From the NCBI RefSeq assembly GCF_000259075.1, contig NZ_AJKI01000025.1, forward strand, positions 1-34,588: a stretch of DNA of 34,588 bases. The letters run 5' to 3'. The notes beneath the pieces are model-generated. The model was given only the letters and a program-made list of their open reading frames with translations, did not search any database and was not told the DNA's origin. This document shows positions 18,105-27,361 of this stretch, one piece after another. How positions within the stretch are numbered: position 1 is the stretch's first letter; every line of letters begins with the position of its first letter. The position numbers and the translations under genes were made by a program. Origin of the DNA: Marinilabilia salmonicolor JCM 21150. Lineage in GTDB: Bacteria; Bacteroidota; Bacteroidia; Bacteroidales; Marinilabiliaceae.

Positions 18105-18293
18105 TTAACCTGCATTATTCACAAATAATCTATTCCGATGTCCAACTATTTTTATAGGATAACAATCTAAACCTTTACAAATTCCTCCAAGGTATTCGAA
18201 AATACGAGGTCTGATTTGGGAATCCCAAAAAGGGTAATGTTCCTTGGTGCTATAGGTTATGTGAACACAAACTTTTGATAGAGATTGAGGCAT
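18105..18293 (-). pseudogene. Truncated IS200/IS605-like (Y1, REP-associated type) transposase
   Basis: The remnant is 62 residues. MPQSLSKVCVHITYSTKEHY, then IRPRIFEYLGGICKGLDCYP and IKIVGHRN match the N-terminal third of IS200-like transposases (usual length about 150). The frame leaves the family exactly where the catalytic His-hydrophobe-His should come: GHRN is followed by RLFVNNAG and a stop. The Tyr nucleophile region is also absent, so it is inactive. It lies between the divergent sigma and menA genes, about 80 bp from a repeat A fragment. Confidence 0.78.
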
Positions 18294-18370
18294 AGTATTT
18301 GGGTTAAGATTAATATTATCAAGCAATTATTTCAAATAATAGAATAACGATTAAGGTTGTAAAAATATTT

Positions 18371-18480
18371 TGGCTATTGCTTAAAGACCTTTGGCCATTT
18401 TAGAACACAACAACATTATGTATTCTTTTAAAAAGAAAAAGCAGTAATTTTGACGGGATAAAACCGTTCCTGCCGATAAT
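18371..18480 (-). repeat. Partial repeat A (copy 3, reversed)
   Basis: GGCTATTGCTTAAAGACCTT then TGGCC, and CACAACAACATTATGTATTC followed by TTTTAAAAAGAAAAAG. This is the left half of the A element in reverse orientation; the core and right arm are missing. It lies just upstream of menA and contains a promoter-like box. Confidence 0.65.
18445..18452 (+). promoter_or_regulatory. TAnnTTTG -7 box for menA
   Basis: TAATTTTG is an exact consensus match, 64 nt before the menA ATG, inside the degenerate A copy. No clear -33 TTTG. Tentative. Confidence 0.4.
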
Positions 18481-18516
18481 TGTTTACTGATAGAGAAAAC
18501 AAAACACAATAATACT

Positions 18517-19416
18517 ATGTCAAATATTAAAGCCTGGGTAATATCATTACGACTCAGAACGCTCCCACTCGCTCTTTCTACGATCTTTATGGGCTCATTT
18601 ATTGCCGTGGACTCAGGCACCTTCCGTTGGTCTGTACTGATATGGGCCTCGCTGACGACTCTTTTTCTGCAAATCCTGTCCAATCTGGCCAATGATTATG
18701 GTGATGCCGTTTCGGGTGCCGACAATGATGAACGCGAAGGGCCCCGGCGAGCTCTGCAACAAGGCGTAATCACCCTTAAACAAATGAAGGCTGCAATCTT
18801 TACTTCCGCACTCCTGGCCTTATTCTCCGGGCTGACACTTATTTTTATTTCCCTCAAAGCAAATCATTTATATGCGTTTGTGTTTTTTCTGATGGGAATA
18901 GCAGCCATTGCTGCGGCCATCCGTTACACCGTCGGCAGGAACCCTTACGGTTACCGGGGCCTGGGAGATTTCTATGTATATCTCTTTTTTGGTCTGATGG
19001 GCGTGGGAGGCACCTTTTTCCTGCATTCAGGATTCTGGGACTGGACCGTGTTGCTTCCCGCCACTGCCGTAGGATTTTTCAGCACCGGAGTATTAAATCT
19101 AAACAATACCCGGGATATTGAAAGTGACAGGAAAAGCGGAAAAAAAACGCTCCCGGTAATGATGGGCCGCAGAAATGCAGCACTGTACCATTTACTTTTG
19201 CTTTTGCTGGGCTGGACTTCAATGTTGGTTTGGTTATTTCTTTTTGAAACACGTCAGGGAGCATGGCTGGTATTTTTATCGTTGCCATTATTTATAAAAA
19301 ACATCATTGCCATTTTCCGGTACGATGCCCCATCGACAAAACTGGATCCTGAACTGAGAAATTTGTCGCTGGGCACCTTACTTTTTGTTCTTTTGTATGG
19401 AATAGGTGTTTTTTAA
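18517..19416 (+). CDS. menA: 1,4-dihydroxy-2-naphthoate polyprenyltransferase
   Basis: A 299-residue integral-membrane UbiA-family prenyltransferase. It attaches the polyprenyl chain to 1,4-dihydroxy-2-naphthoate, giving demethylmenaquinone. Motifs: LRLRTLPLALSTIFMGSFIA at the start, the first Asp-rich site in ANDYGDAVSGADND, a second Asp site NNTRDIESDRKSGKKTLPV, and eight or nine hydrophobic helices. Length is normal. It leads the set menA-menC-menE; the menF, menD and menB genes often found nearby are not in this window. The ATG at 18517 fits the family start. Confidence 0.93.
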   Translation: MSNIKAWVISLRLRTLPLALSTIFMGSFIAVDSGTFRWSVLIWASLTTLFLQILSNLANDYGDAVSGADNDEREGPRRALQQGVITLKQMKAAIFTSALLALFSGLTLIFISLKANHLYAFVFFLMGIAAIAAAIRYTVGRNPYGYRGLGDFYVYLFFGLMGVGGTFFLHSGFWDWTVLLPATAVGFFSTGVLNLNNTRDIESDRKSGKKTLPVMMGRRNAALYHLLLLLLGWTSMLVWLFLFETRQGAWLVFLSLPLFIKNIIAIFRYDAPSTKLDPELRNLSLGTLLFVLLYGIGVF

Positions 19417-19598
19417 CGACCTTATACATAAGACAGGTAAGGTAAAAACAGGCTGAAAGCTTGAGAGCAATAGCTCAGGGCAACGCCCCAGACTATTGAT
19501 TAAAGACCTTCGGCCTTTTAAAACCACAACAACATTATGTATTCCTTTAAAAGGAAAAAGCCCCGCTTTTGCGAGGACTGATTCATTCATGAATAATC
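19417..19598 (-). repeat. Repeat A, copy 4 (reversed, core deleted), inside the men cluster
   Basis: It begins directly after the menA stop: ACCTTATACATAAGACAGGT, CAGGCTGAAAGC, GAGAGCAATAGCTCAGGGCA, then AAAGACCTTCGGCC and CACAACAACATTATGTATTC. The C-run palindrome at the centre of full copies is missing. It separates menA from menC by 190 nt. Confidence 0.75.
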
Positions 19599-19606
19599 GT
19601 TATGAG

Positions 19607-20641
19607 ATGCTCAAAGCCACTTTTCAACCATACACACTGAAATTCAGAACACCGGGAGGAACTTCAAGGGGGGTATTGACGGAAAAACCCAGCTGGTTTA
19701 TTTCCTTGTGGGACGAACAACGGCCTGACATAAAAGGGATTGGTGAGTGCTCCGTTTTACCAAAACTCAGTCCTGATGACCGCCCGGATATTGAAGCAAA
19801 ACTGGAAGAAGTTTGCCAAAATCCGGATCAGTTGAAAACCGGTTTTCATGCTGCTCTTGCTGATTGGCCGGCCATCAGGTTCGCTCTGGAGACAGCTCTT
19901 CTTGATCTCCGAAACGGAGGAAAACAAGTACTCTTCCCAGGCCCTTTTTCAATAGGGATAAAAGGCATTCCCATAAACGGATTGATCTGGATGGGCACGC
20001 CCGATGAAATGAAACAACAAATTGAAGAAAAACTAAAAGCAGGATTCCACTGCCTGAAAATGAAAATCGGCGCCATCAATTTTGAACAGGAATACAACAT
20101 CCTGAAGAGCCTGAGAAGCAGCTTCAGCGCCAACGATCTGGAATTAAGAGTTGATGCCAACGGCGCTTTTTCGGCCTCTGAGACACCTTCCGTTTTGGAA
20201 CAACTGGCAGAACTTAAGATTCACTCCATCGAGCAACCAATAAAAGCAGGACAATGGCACGAGATGGCACGGATTTGTGAGAACACACCCCTGCCCGTCG
20301 CCCTTGATGAAGAACTCATAGGAATAAATGTACCTGCCCAAAAAGAACTTTTGATACAAACCATCAGACCTCAATACATCATTTTAAAACCAAGCCTGAC
20401 TGGCGGTTTCCTGGCTTCGGAAGAATGGATTGCGGCTGCCGAAAAAAATGGTACCGGATGGTGGGTTACCTCAGCACTGGAGAGCAACGTTGGGCTCAAT
20501 GCCATTGCACAGTGGACAGCAACGCTCAATAACCCTATGCCCCAGGGACTTGGCACCGGACAGGTTTTTTCAAACAACACCGAATCATCATTAACCATAA
20601 GAAATGGTGAGTTATGGATGGAAAAACCAATAAAAAAATGA
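19607..20641 (+). CDS. menC: o-Succinylbenzoate synthase
   Basis: A 344-residue enolase-superfamily enzyme that dehydrates SHCHC to o-succinylbenzoate in menaquinone synthesis. Catalytic residues are visible: Lys151 and Lys153 in LKMKIG, metal ligands Asp183 (RVDANGAF), Glu209 (SIEQPI) and Asp234 (ALDEEL), and Lys261 (IILKPSLTGGF). The frame is open back to 19496, but those codons translate repeat A (reading DLRPFK), so an upstream start is unlikely. ATG 19607 (MLKATFQPYTLKF) fits the family; ATG 19589 is the alternative. The start codon lies in a stretch identical to repeat D. The stop overlaps menE by ATGA. Confidence 0.94.
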   Translation: MLKATFQPYTLKFRTPGGTSRGVLTEKPSWFISLWDEQRPDIKGIGECSVLPKLSPDDRPDIEAKLEEVCQNPDQLKTGFHAALADWPAIRFALETALLDLRNGGKQVLFPGPFSIGIKGIPINGLIWMGTPDEMKQQIEEKLKAGFHCLKMKIGAINFEQEYNILKSLRSSFSANDLELRVDANGAFSASETPSVLEQLAELKIHSIEQPIKAGQWHEMARICENTPLPVALDEELIGINVPAQKELLIQTIRPQYIILKPSLTGGFLASEEWIAAAEKNGTGWWVTSALESNVGLNAIAQWTATLNNPMPQGLGTGQVFSNNTESSLTIRNGELWMEKPIKK

Positions 20642-21717
20642 CCATAATGAACCACGAATACCGAAAATACACGTCGCTCACCATCTTGGGAAAGAGATAC
20701 AACAAAGCAGAATTACTTAAGCAGTGCGAAACAAAACTGAAGAGATTCGAAACGCCTGACTGGGAAATTTCACTCTATTCCTTCATTTTAGAGTGGCTCA
20801 ATGAAAGCCCATTTGTGGAGGTTAAAACCTCAGGTTCCACCGGAATTCCAAAAACCATACAAGTCCTAAAGTCAGCCATGCTTCGATCAGCTTTCAACAC
20901 CCTTAATTTTTTTGAACTTAAGGAAGATCAAACTGCTTTACTTTGTCTTCCTTGTGAATTCATTGCAGGAAAAATGATGGTTGTAAGGGCCTTTGCAGGA
21001 AAGCTGGATTTGATTCCGGTACCTGTCACCGGCACTCCGCTGGATTCGCTTCAACATCCGGTGGATTTTGCAGCCCTGACGCCACTTCAGATGAGCAATC
21101 AGCTGGGAAAAAATCCTGATAAAACAAATTTGCTAAAAACCGTAATATTAGGCGGTAGTGCAGTAAGCGAAGAACTGGCAGAAAAACTTCAGAATCAACC
21201 ATTCGATGCCTGGGAAACCTACGGAATGACAGAAACTCATTCACATATTGCATTGCGCCTCATAAACGGCCCCCGGAAGGATGATTCTTTCACCCCGCTT
21301 CCCGGTGTCCGTATTCAAACTGACAACAGAAAATGTCTTGCCATTGATGTGCCGGGAATCACCGACCAACCAATAATCACCAACGATATTGCAGAAATAA
21401 ACGAAGCCGGAAAATTCAAAATATCAGGCAGAATTGACAACATCATTAATTCAGGAGGTATCAAAATTTCACCGGAGAAAGTTGAAAGCCAAATTGCATA
21501 TATCGTCAACGCCCCCTTCTTCATAACAGGGATCCCCCACCCGCAGCTTGGACAACAAACAGTACTGGTAATGGAAAACCCTCCAAAGGATGAAAATAAA
21601 TTATTGGACCAAATCAAAAAAATGGTTCCACAATTCCATGCGCCCAAAAAAATTATATTCCGCAACCCGCTGCCACGAACAGAAAACGGAAAAATCAAAC
21701 GAACATTGAACTGGTGA
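20638..21717 (+). CDS. menE: o-Succinylbenzoate-CoA ligase
   Basis: A 359-residue member of the acyl-adenylate-forming family. It activates o-succinylbenzoate with ATP and CoA. Motifs in order: VKTSGSTGIPKTIQV (ATP loop), the ETYGMTETHSHIALR motif, GRIDNIINSGGIKISPEKVE (hinge), and the C-terminal Lys motif RTENGKIKRTL. It is short for the family (usually 450-500) but normal for Bacteroidota MenE. I choose the ATG at 20638, which overlaps the menC stop as ATGA, implying translational coupling. ATG 20614 and 20647 are alternatives. Confidence 0.93.
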   Translation: MTIMNHEYRKYTSLTILGKRYNKAELLKQCETKLKRFETPDWEISLYSFILEWLNESPFVEVKTSGSTGIPKTIQVLKSAMLRSAFNTLNFFELKEDQTALLCLPCEFIAGKMMVVRAFAGKLDLIPVPVTGTPLDSLQHPVDFAALTPLQMSNQLGKNPDKTNLLKTVILGGSAVSEELAEKLQNQPFDAWETYGMTETHSHIALRLINGPRKDDSFTPLPGVRIQTDNRKCLAIDVPGITDQPIITNDIAEINEAGKFKISGRIDNIINSGGIKISPEKVESQIAYIVNAPFFITGIPHPQLGQQTVLVMENPPKDENKLLDQIKKMVPQFHAPKKIIFRNPLPRTENGKIKRTLNW

Positions 21718-21743
21718 TTATGGTTATTTCCGGTCATCTTTGG

Positions 21744-21751
21744 TATCTTTG
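21744..21751 (+). promoter_or_regulatory. TAnnTTTG -7 box for uvrA
   Basis: TATCTTTG is an exact -7 match 22 nt before the uvrA ATG at 21773, just past the menE stop. It suggests uvrA is transcribed from its own start close to the ATG. No -33 TTTG at the ideal spacing. Confidence 0.5.
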
Positions 21752-21772
21752 CAGGTCAATTTGAGAGGAAAA

Positions 21773-24586
21773 ATGGGAAAGACCAAAGCTACAGCATCCA
21801 AATACATCAGCATAAAAGGGGCACGGGTTCACAATTTGAAAAACATCAACCTGGACATCCCCCGAAATCAGTTTATCGTTATTACCGGGGTATCAGGTTC
21901 CGGCAAAAGTTCGCTGGCTTTCGACACGCTTTACGCAGAAGGTCAACGACGCTATGTGGAGAGCCTGAGTTCCTATGCCCGACAGTTTCTGGGACGTCTG
22001 GACAAGCCGGAGGTGGACTATATCAAAGGAATTCCGCCGGCCATCGCCATCGAACAAAAAGTAAATACCAGAAATCCCCGGTCCACCGTGGGAACATCGA
22101 CGGAGATTTACGATTACCTGAAACTTCTTTATGCACGCATTGGCCGTACTTTCTCACCTGTCTCTGGCAATGAAGTTAAGAAGCATCAGGTAGATGATGT
22201 CATCGATTTTATCAACCGATTCGAAGATGGAACAAAAATGGCCGTTTTGGCAAGCATCGTCACCCCGGAAGACCGTTCCTGCCCCGATCATCTGTCCATT
22301 TTAAAGCAACAGGGCTTCAGCCGGGTGGAATCGGAGGGAACATTTCTGAGAATTGATGAATTATTACAAGACGAAGCATTGTTGTCAAAATGCGGGGAAA
22401 TTAACCTGGTCATTGATCGCATCAGTGTCAAAAAAGAAGATGAAGACAACGAATCCCGTTTGGCTGATTCGCTGCAAACAGCCTTTTACGAAGGACGAGG
22501 AGAGTGTCTGATTAAAATTTACACCGGTGAGGGCACCAAAACATACTCTTTCTCCAACCGATTTGAGGCCGATGGTATCGTCTTTGAAGAACCCACCGAA
22601 CACACCTTCTCCTTCAACAATCCCATAGGAGCCTGCCCCACCTGCGAGGGATTTGGCAATGTCATCGGCATTGACGAGGATCTGGTAATCCCCAACAAAA
22701 ATTTATCCGTTTATGACGATGCCATTGCCTGCTGGCGTGGTGAAAAAATGGGAGAATGGAAAAATGTATTAATTAACAATGCATACAAATTTGATTTTCC
22801 TGTTCACAAACCTTATTATGAACTCACTACGGAACAAAGAGAACTGTTGTGGACCGGAAACCGTCATTTTTACGGGCTGAATAAATTCTTTAAGCATCTC
22901 GAATCCAAACAATACAAAATTCAGTTCAGGGTAATGCTTTCGCGTTACCGGGGGAAAACGACCTGTCCCGACTGCCGGGGAACGCGATTGAAAAAAGAGG
23001 CCATGTATGTGAAAATAAATGACAAAAGCATTCATGAACTGGTACTGATGCCTGTATCGGAACTGTCAGATTTCTTCAAAGAGCTCAAGATAAACGAACA
23101 TGAACAAAAAGTATCCAAACGGCTTTTGATAGAAATCACTTCCCGATTGCAGTTTCTCAACAATGTGGGGCTCGGATATCTTACACTCAACCGACTCTCC
23201 TCCACACTCTCAGGAGGTGAAAGCCAGCGCATCAACCTGGCCACCTCACTCGGCAGCAGCCTGGTCGGTTCCCTGTACATTCTGGATGAACCCAGCATTG
23301 GTCTCCACCCACGCGATACCCATCTGCTCATCAATGTTCTTCAGCACTTAAAAAAAATGGGAAACACGGTTGTGGTAGTCGAACATGATGAAGAAATTAT
23401 CAGGGCAGGTGACGAAATCATTGACATAGGTCCGAGAGCCGGCCAAAACGGTGGAGAAGTGGTTTTTCAGGGGAACTTCCGGGAACTGGAAGCCACTCCC
23501 GACAGTCTTACTACCCAATACCTGAACGGCACCCGGAAAATTGAAATTCCAACCTCCCGCAGATCATGGAACAATTCGTTGGAAATTGTCGGGGCAAGAG
23601 AGAACAATCTCAAAAACCTGAATGTCAAAATTCCGCTCAATGTGCTGCATGTAATAACAGGAGTAAGCGGTTCAGGGAAATCATCACTGGTGAAGAAAGT
23701 GCTCTATCCTGCCTTAAAAAAAATCAAAGGAGGTTATGCCGATAAAACAGGCGAGTTTGACCTGCTGAAGGGGGATACAAAGACCATCTCTGATGTGGAA
23801 TTCATCGATCAAAACCCCATCGGAAAGTCTTCACGTTCCAACCCTGCCACCTATCTCAAAGCCTACGATGAGATTAGAAAACTTATGGCAGACCAGAAAC
23901 AGTCAAAAGTAAACGGGCTGAAACCGGCTCATTTTTCTTTCAATGTGGATGGAGGCCGATGCGAAGAGTGCCAGGGAGAAGGAACCATCAAAATTGAGAT
24001 GCAGTTTATGGCTGATATCGTCCTTACCTGCGAGAGCTGCCAGGGTAAACGATTTAAACCCGAAATTCTGGACATCACCTACCGGGGCAAAAACATCCAC
24101 GACATTCTGGAGATGACCGTCAATCAGGCTATTGAATTCTTCAGTAATGCAGAAGGCAATACCGAAAAACGCATCGCAGCTAAATTACAACCTTTAGCAG
24201 ATGTCGGGTTGGGATATGTACATCTGGGGCAACCATCCAGTACGCTAAGTGGAGGGGAAAGCCAGCGCATTAAACTGGCATCTTTTCTGGCGATGGAAAA
24301 AACAGCTCCTACCCTTTTCATTTTTGATGAGCCCACCACCGGGCTTCACTTTCACGACATTCAAAAACTCTTAAAAGCTTTTGAAGCTTTAATAGAAAAA
24401 GGTCATACAGTCCTGGTAGTGGAACACAATATGGAGATCATTAAGTCGGCCGACTGGATTACAGACCTGGGGCCCGAAGGTGGAAATGAAGGAGGAAACC
24501 TGGTGTTTGCAGGAAAACCCGAGGACCTGGTAAAATCAGGATTGGGACATACAGGTAAATATCTGGAGCCCTATCTGCCTCAATAG
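21773..24586 (+). CDS. uvrA: Excinuclease ABC subunit A
   Basis: A 937-residue damage-recognition ATPase of nucleotide excision repair, which loads UvrB. There are two ABC modules: Walker A GVSGSGKSSLAF near the N-terminus and GVSGSGKSSLVKK mid-protein, each with LSGGESQR and a Walker B (LYILDEPSIGLH; FIFDEPTTGLHF). Zinc-site cysteines are present as CPTC, CPDC, CEEC and CESC. A TTG at 21740 is in frame, but MGKTKATASKYISIKGARVH (ATG 21773) is the natural start. The gene is convergent with the next one, with only 13 nt between stops. Confidence 0.97.
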   Translation: MGKTKATASKYISIKGARVHNLKNINLDIPRNQFIVITGVSGSGKSSLAFDTLYAEGQRRYVESLSSYARQFLGRLDKPEVDYIKGIPPAIAIEQKVNTRNPRSTVGTSTEIYDYLKLLYARIGRTFSPVSGNEVKKHQVDDVIDFINRFEDGTKMAVLASIVTPEDRSCPDHLSILKQQGFSRVESEGTFLRIDELLQDEALLSKCGEINLVIDRISVKKEDEDNESRLADSLQTAFYEGRGECLIKIYTGEGTKTYSFSNRFEADGIVFEEPTEHTFSFNNPIGACPTCEGFGNVIGIDEDLVIPNKNLSVYDDAIACWRGEKMGEWKNVLINNAYKFDFPVHKPYYELTTEQRELLWTGNRHFYGLNKFFKHLESKQYKIQFRVMLSRYRGKTTCPDCRGTRLKKEAMYVKINDKSIHELVLMPVSELSDFFKELKINEHEQKVSKRLLIEITSRLQFLNNVGLGYLTLNRLSSTLSGGESQRINLATSLGSSLVGSLYILDEPSIGLHPRDTHLLINVLQHLKKMGNTVVVVEHDEEIIRAGDEIIDIGPRAGQNGGEVVFQGNFRELEATPDSLTTQYLNGTRKIEIPTSRRSWNNSLEIVGARENNLKNLNVKIPLNVLHVITGVSGSGKSSLVKKVLYPALKKIKGGYADKTGEFDLLKGDTKTISDVEFIDQNPIGKSSRSNPATYLKAYDEIRKLMADQKQSKVNGLKPAHFSFNVDGGRCEECQGEGTIKIEMQFMADIVLTCESCQGKRFKPEILDITYRGKNIHDILEMTVNQAIEFFSNAEGNTEKRIAAKLQPLADVGLGYVHLGQPSSTLSGGESQRIKLASFLAMEKTAPTLFIFDEPTTGLHFHDIQKLLKAFEALIEKGHTVLVVEHNMEIIKSADWITDLGPEGGNEGGNLVFAGKPEDLVKSGLGHTGKYLEPYLPQ

Positions 24587-24602
24587 GGACAGAAACTATT
24601 TA
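24587..24602. repeat. Possible solo end of element B
   Basis: GGACAGAAAC then TATTTA, between the two convergent stop codons, equals the right end of element B at 16338-16347 plus a B-type target hexamer. It may be a deletion scar or chance. Confidence 0.3.
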
Positions 24603-25079
24603 ATCCAGTTCAAGGCCAAAAAGAATGGCAACACACCCACCTGTGTCAATTTCTGGATTCTCATCATCAGGAACCGATACTTCAACCTCTATGGTACGGG
24701 TTGTTTGTACATCAAAATCCCAACTGCTCGCAAATTCAACCTGAGAATTATCGAAAAGAAGGCCGGAATTGGCATCCAACACCCTGAAGTGCAACTTCGG
24801 CAGTTCCGGGACACCTTTCACCAACAATCTGTATTTCTGCCCTTTGAAAACAGTCTTTCTGAGAACAATGGTTTCTCCTTCACCAAGAATTGTAGCATTA
24901 TAGTTACCATCATGAAGAAAAGGAGATAATTCAGGCTTAACCACAGCTTTTGCAAAACCGGAGCACTGAGCCACGGTATTTACCGACACGAAAAAAACAG
25001 TCAGAAAAGCAACGCTGATAATAACCAGCGGGCGGACAACTTTCTTGATGAGATATTTCTTACAATTCTCTTTCAACAT
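24600..25079 (-). CDS. Secreted protein of unknown function
   Basis: A 159-residue protein with a positively charged start and a long hydrophobic segment (about 16-37, VIISVAFLTVFFVSVNTVAQ), read as a Sec signal peptide with cleavage near AQ-CSG. The mature part (about 120 residues) is predicted as a beta-sandwich with alternating strands (KGQKYRLLVKGV, TRTIEVEVSVPDDENP) and two cysteines. I do not recognise the family. It follows a lipoprotein gene on the same strand after 95 nt. Confidence 0.7.
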   Translation of the reverse strand: MLKENCKKYLIKKVVRPLVIISVAFLTVFFVSVNTVAQCSGFAKAVVKPELSPFLHDGNYNATILGEGETIVLRKTVFKGQKYRLLVKGVPELPKLHFRVLDANSGLLFDNSQVEFASSWDFDVQTTRTIEVEVSVPDDENPEIDTGGCVAILFGLELD

Positions 25080-25174
25080 CCGTATTACAGTGGTTAGTAT
25101 TTTCTGATTGGCAACGGATGAAACAAAACCGCAGCCACCAGGAAAAAAATTTCAATCATGACAATAACGAAACA

Positions 25175-26113
25175 TCAGGAAATAAAATTGTTGCGAAGCT
25201 CCGCAATTTTTTCACACAGCAGAATATAATCATCCGGGGATATCTCAATCTCACTTTTCGCCCTGATGGTTGTGGTCCTGTTCAAAGTGTCGGTAACAGC
25301 TTCCACCTCCGAAGTATTTACAATCGTCACCTTATCAAAAATATCTGCCAATTCCTGCATATCTGCCAATAACCGGTCAATATCAGGATTCTCATTTCTA
25401 TAGGTTTCCATCATATTCTGAAGCGTTACCAATGAGAGTTTCTGATAAAGAATACGCTCCACCAGGTTTTTATTATTCTGAAGGCTCCCCTGAGTCAGCG
25501 ATGTGGCAAGATATAATCCCTCAATCCAACCACCGGCCAAAACAATCACCGAAACAGCCGCACGGTCGTTTTCGGAGAGATAGGCATTAGAATTCATATA
25601 GGTTTCGGAGATGATGTTCATAACCACCTCCCGGTTATTCATATTCTCCTCCAACTGACGAATGGTTTGTTCATCAATCGCCCCCAGTATCCCAAGTTTA
25701 TCAGCCAGATTTCGTGCATTTCCCATATACTCTATGGTAGTTTGCGACTGATCAAACAAACTGGCATAACTAAGATCGGCACTGTAAATACCAAGATTCA
25801 GTGCCATTTTAAAATTGGTGTTGTATTTGGCAATATTGTCCAGTGGATTAAGAATGTCAGGATCGAATCCAGCCCCGGCACGTTTGATTAACATCGCTGT
25901 TTCCAGAGGAGATGGCAGGGAATAAAAAATAAGTTTTGACTTATTCAAATCTTCCACAAGCTGCTCATTCATCGGTACAGATTCAATGATATCCTTCTCT
26001 GAATTCTCAGAATCTTTCTTAGCACCTGAATTGCAGGCAAAAAATGTTAATATAAAACCACCAAAGGCTACTAAACGAATCGTTAAAGAAGCTTTATATA
26101 AAACTCTTGTCAT
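25175..26113 (-). CDS. Predicted lipoprotein of unknown function
   Basis: A 312-residue protein with a type II signal peptide. The lipobox FFAC places the lipidated Cys at 27, followed by NSGAKKDSENSEKD, a polar linker. The mature part is mostly helical, with one stretch AVSVIVLAGGWIEGLYLATS. I do not recognise it beyond an uncharacterised lipoprotein of Bacteroidota. Its order with the secreted protein suggests a two-gene envelope unit. No promoter box seen. Confidence 0.72.
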   Translation of the reverse strand: MTRVLYKASLTIRLVAFGGFILTFFACNSGAKKDSENSEKDIIESVPMNEQLVEDLNKSKLIFYSLPSPLETAMLIKRAGAGFDPDILNPLDNIAKYNTNFKMALNLGIYSADLSYASLFDQSQTTIEYMGNARNLADKLGILGAIDEQTIRQLEENMNNREVVMNIISETYMNSNAYLSENDRAAVSVIVLAGGWIEGLYLATSLTQGSLQNNKNLVERILYQKLSLVTLQNMMETYRNENPDIDRLLADMQELADIFDKVTIVNTSEVEAVTDTLNRTTTIRAKSEIEISPDDYILLCEKIAELRNNFIS

Positions 26114-26288
26114 AGATACAACAAATTGAAGCGACCAGAATCAATGACCACTGTTTTTATAATTACACAATTTATTACTTTTCCTTACGACAATCAAAAA
26201 AACAATTGATATTTTTGACCGACGTCATAATCAGAAAGATGTGCGCTCCTTTTTCCCGGATAGTAACCCACTTAACCGGTAATAATAA

Positions 26289-27275
26289 CTATTCAAATTT
26301 GGAGAAATATTTCATAAACTGCGCTCTTTCATAAAGCGCAGGATTTTTCATATTCCTGTAGTTCATTTTCCCCTGGAAGTCCTTAATAAACGAGAAATTA
26401 TGCTCCTGCATCCAGCTTTCGATAAACTCCACCATGCGGGTAATCACCTCAGGTCCGTTTTTGTAAACAGCTGAACAAACCTGCGCAACTGAAGCACCGG
26501 CCAGTAATTGTTTTACAACGGCTGTTCCGTCGTGAATTCCGGTGGATGCCGCTATATCAGTTTTTTTAATCTTTGAACTGACGATGGCAACCCAACGCAA
26601 AGACTGACGAATATCTGAAGGATTGCTGAACACTTCTGCAGAAGTCAGGCTCAAGGTATGGATATCAATATCAGGCTCATAAAAACGGTTAAACAAAACC
26701 ACTCCCTTGGCTCCAGAAACAGAAAGACGGTCAACAACGTGCACCAAATCTGAGAAATAAGGTCCCAGTTTCATGGATACAGGAATGGAAACCACCTCAC
26801 TAACCGTTTCTGCTATTTGAAAATAGATACTCTCATAGCTCCCCGGTTCACTATTTTTATCAGTATTTACTCTGAAAACATTCAATTCCAGTGCATCGGC
26901 ACCTGCATTTTCTATTTCCTGGGCAAAATTGACCCACTCATCGGCCGAAAAACAGTTAATACTGGCAATAATCGGGATATTCACTGCAGCCTTGGCCTCT
27001 TCAATCAATGTCAAATAGGCAGAAACAGAATTTTCACGTGTGTATTCCCGCACATAATCCATGGCCTCAGGATAGTCAAATCCATGCCCACCTCTTACCT
27101 CATTGTTGACTTCGTGATTGATCTGCTCTTCAAAAAGCGATTTTAAAACAACCGCCCCTGCTCCGGCAGCTTCCAGTTTTTTAATTTGTTCAACGCTATT
27201 GGTCAGTCCTGAACTACTGACAACAACCGGATTTTTCAATTTTAACCCCAGGTAAGTAGTCTCTAAATTTGCCAT
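26289..27275 (-). CDS. Dihydroorotate dehydrogenase-like FMN protein
   Basis: A 328-residue TIM-barrel paralogue of class 1 PyrD, predicted to bind FMN (LKNPVVVSSSGLTNSVEQIK at the start; GAKGVVLFNRFYEPDID; TGIHDGTAVVKQLLAGAS for the phosphate). The substrate loop differs: class 1 enzymes have N.SCPN, while here the equivalent segment reads ELNVFRVNTDKN. INCFSADEW is found earlier. It may not act on dihydroorotate. The frame runs to 27320, but MANLETTYLGL at 27275 is the family start. Confidence 0.85.
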   Translation of the reverse strand: MANLETTYLGLKLKNPVVVSSSGLTNSVEQIKKLEAAGAGAVVLKSLFEEQINHEVNNEVRGGHGFDYPEAMDYVREYTRENSVSAYLTLIEEAKAAVNIPIIASINCFSADEWVNFAQEIENAGADALELNVFRVNTDKNSEPGSYESIYFQIAETVSEVVSIPVSMKLGPYFSDLVHVVDRLSVSGAKGVVLFNRFYEPDIDIHTLSLTSAEVFSNPSDIRQSLRWVAIVSSKIKKTDIAASTGIHDGTAVVKQLLAGASVAQVCSAVYKNGPEVITRMVEFIESWMQEHNFSFIKDFQGKMNYRNMKNPALYERAQFMKYFSKFE

Positions 27276-27361
27276 GTTCTTATAATGATTTATGCGTTTT
27301 CTTTCGTATTTGATTAACAAATATAATCAAAACCGTAAAAGTCCCAACCGTTTTGCAGCGA

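Noticed and set aside
19496-19588. Longer menC starting at TTG
   Set aside because: These codons translate repeat A; family start text begins at 19607.
24587-24602. Active insertion of element B between uvrA and the secreted protein gene
   Set aside because: Only about 16 bp match; kept as a possible scar, not as an element.
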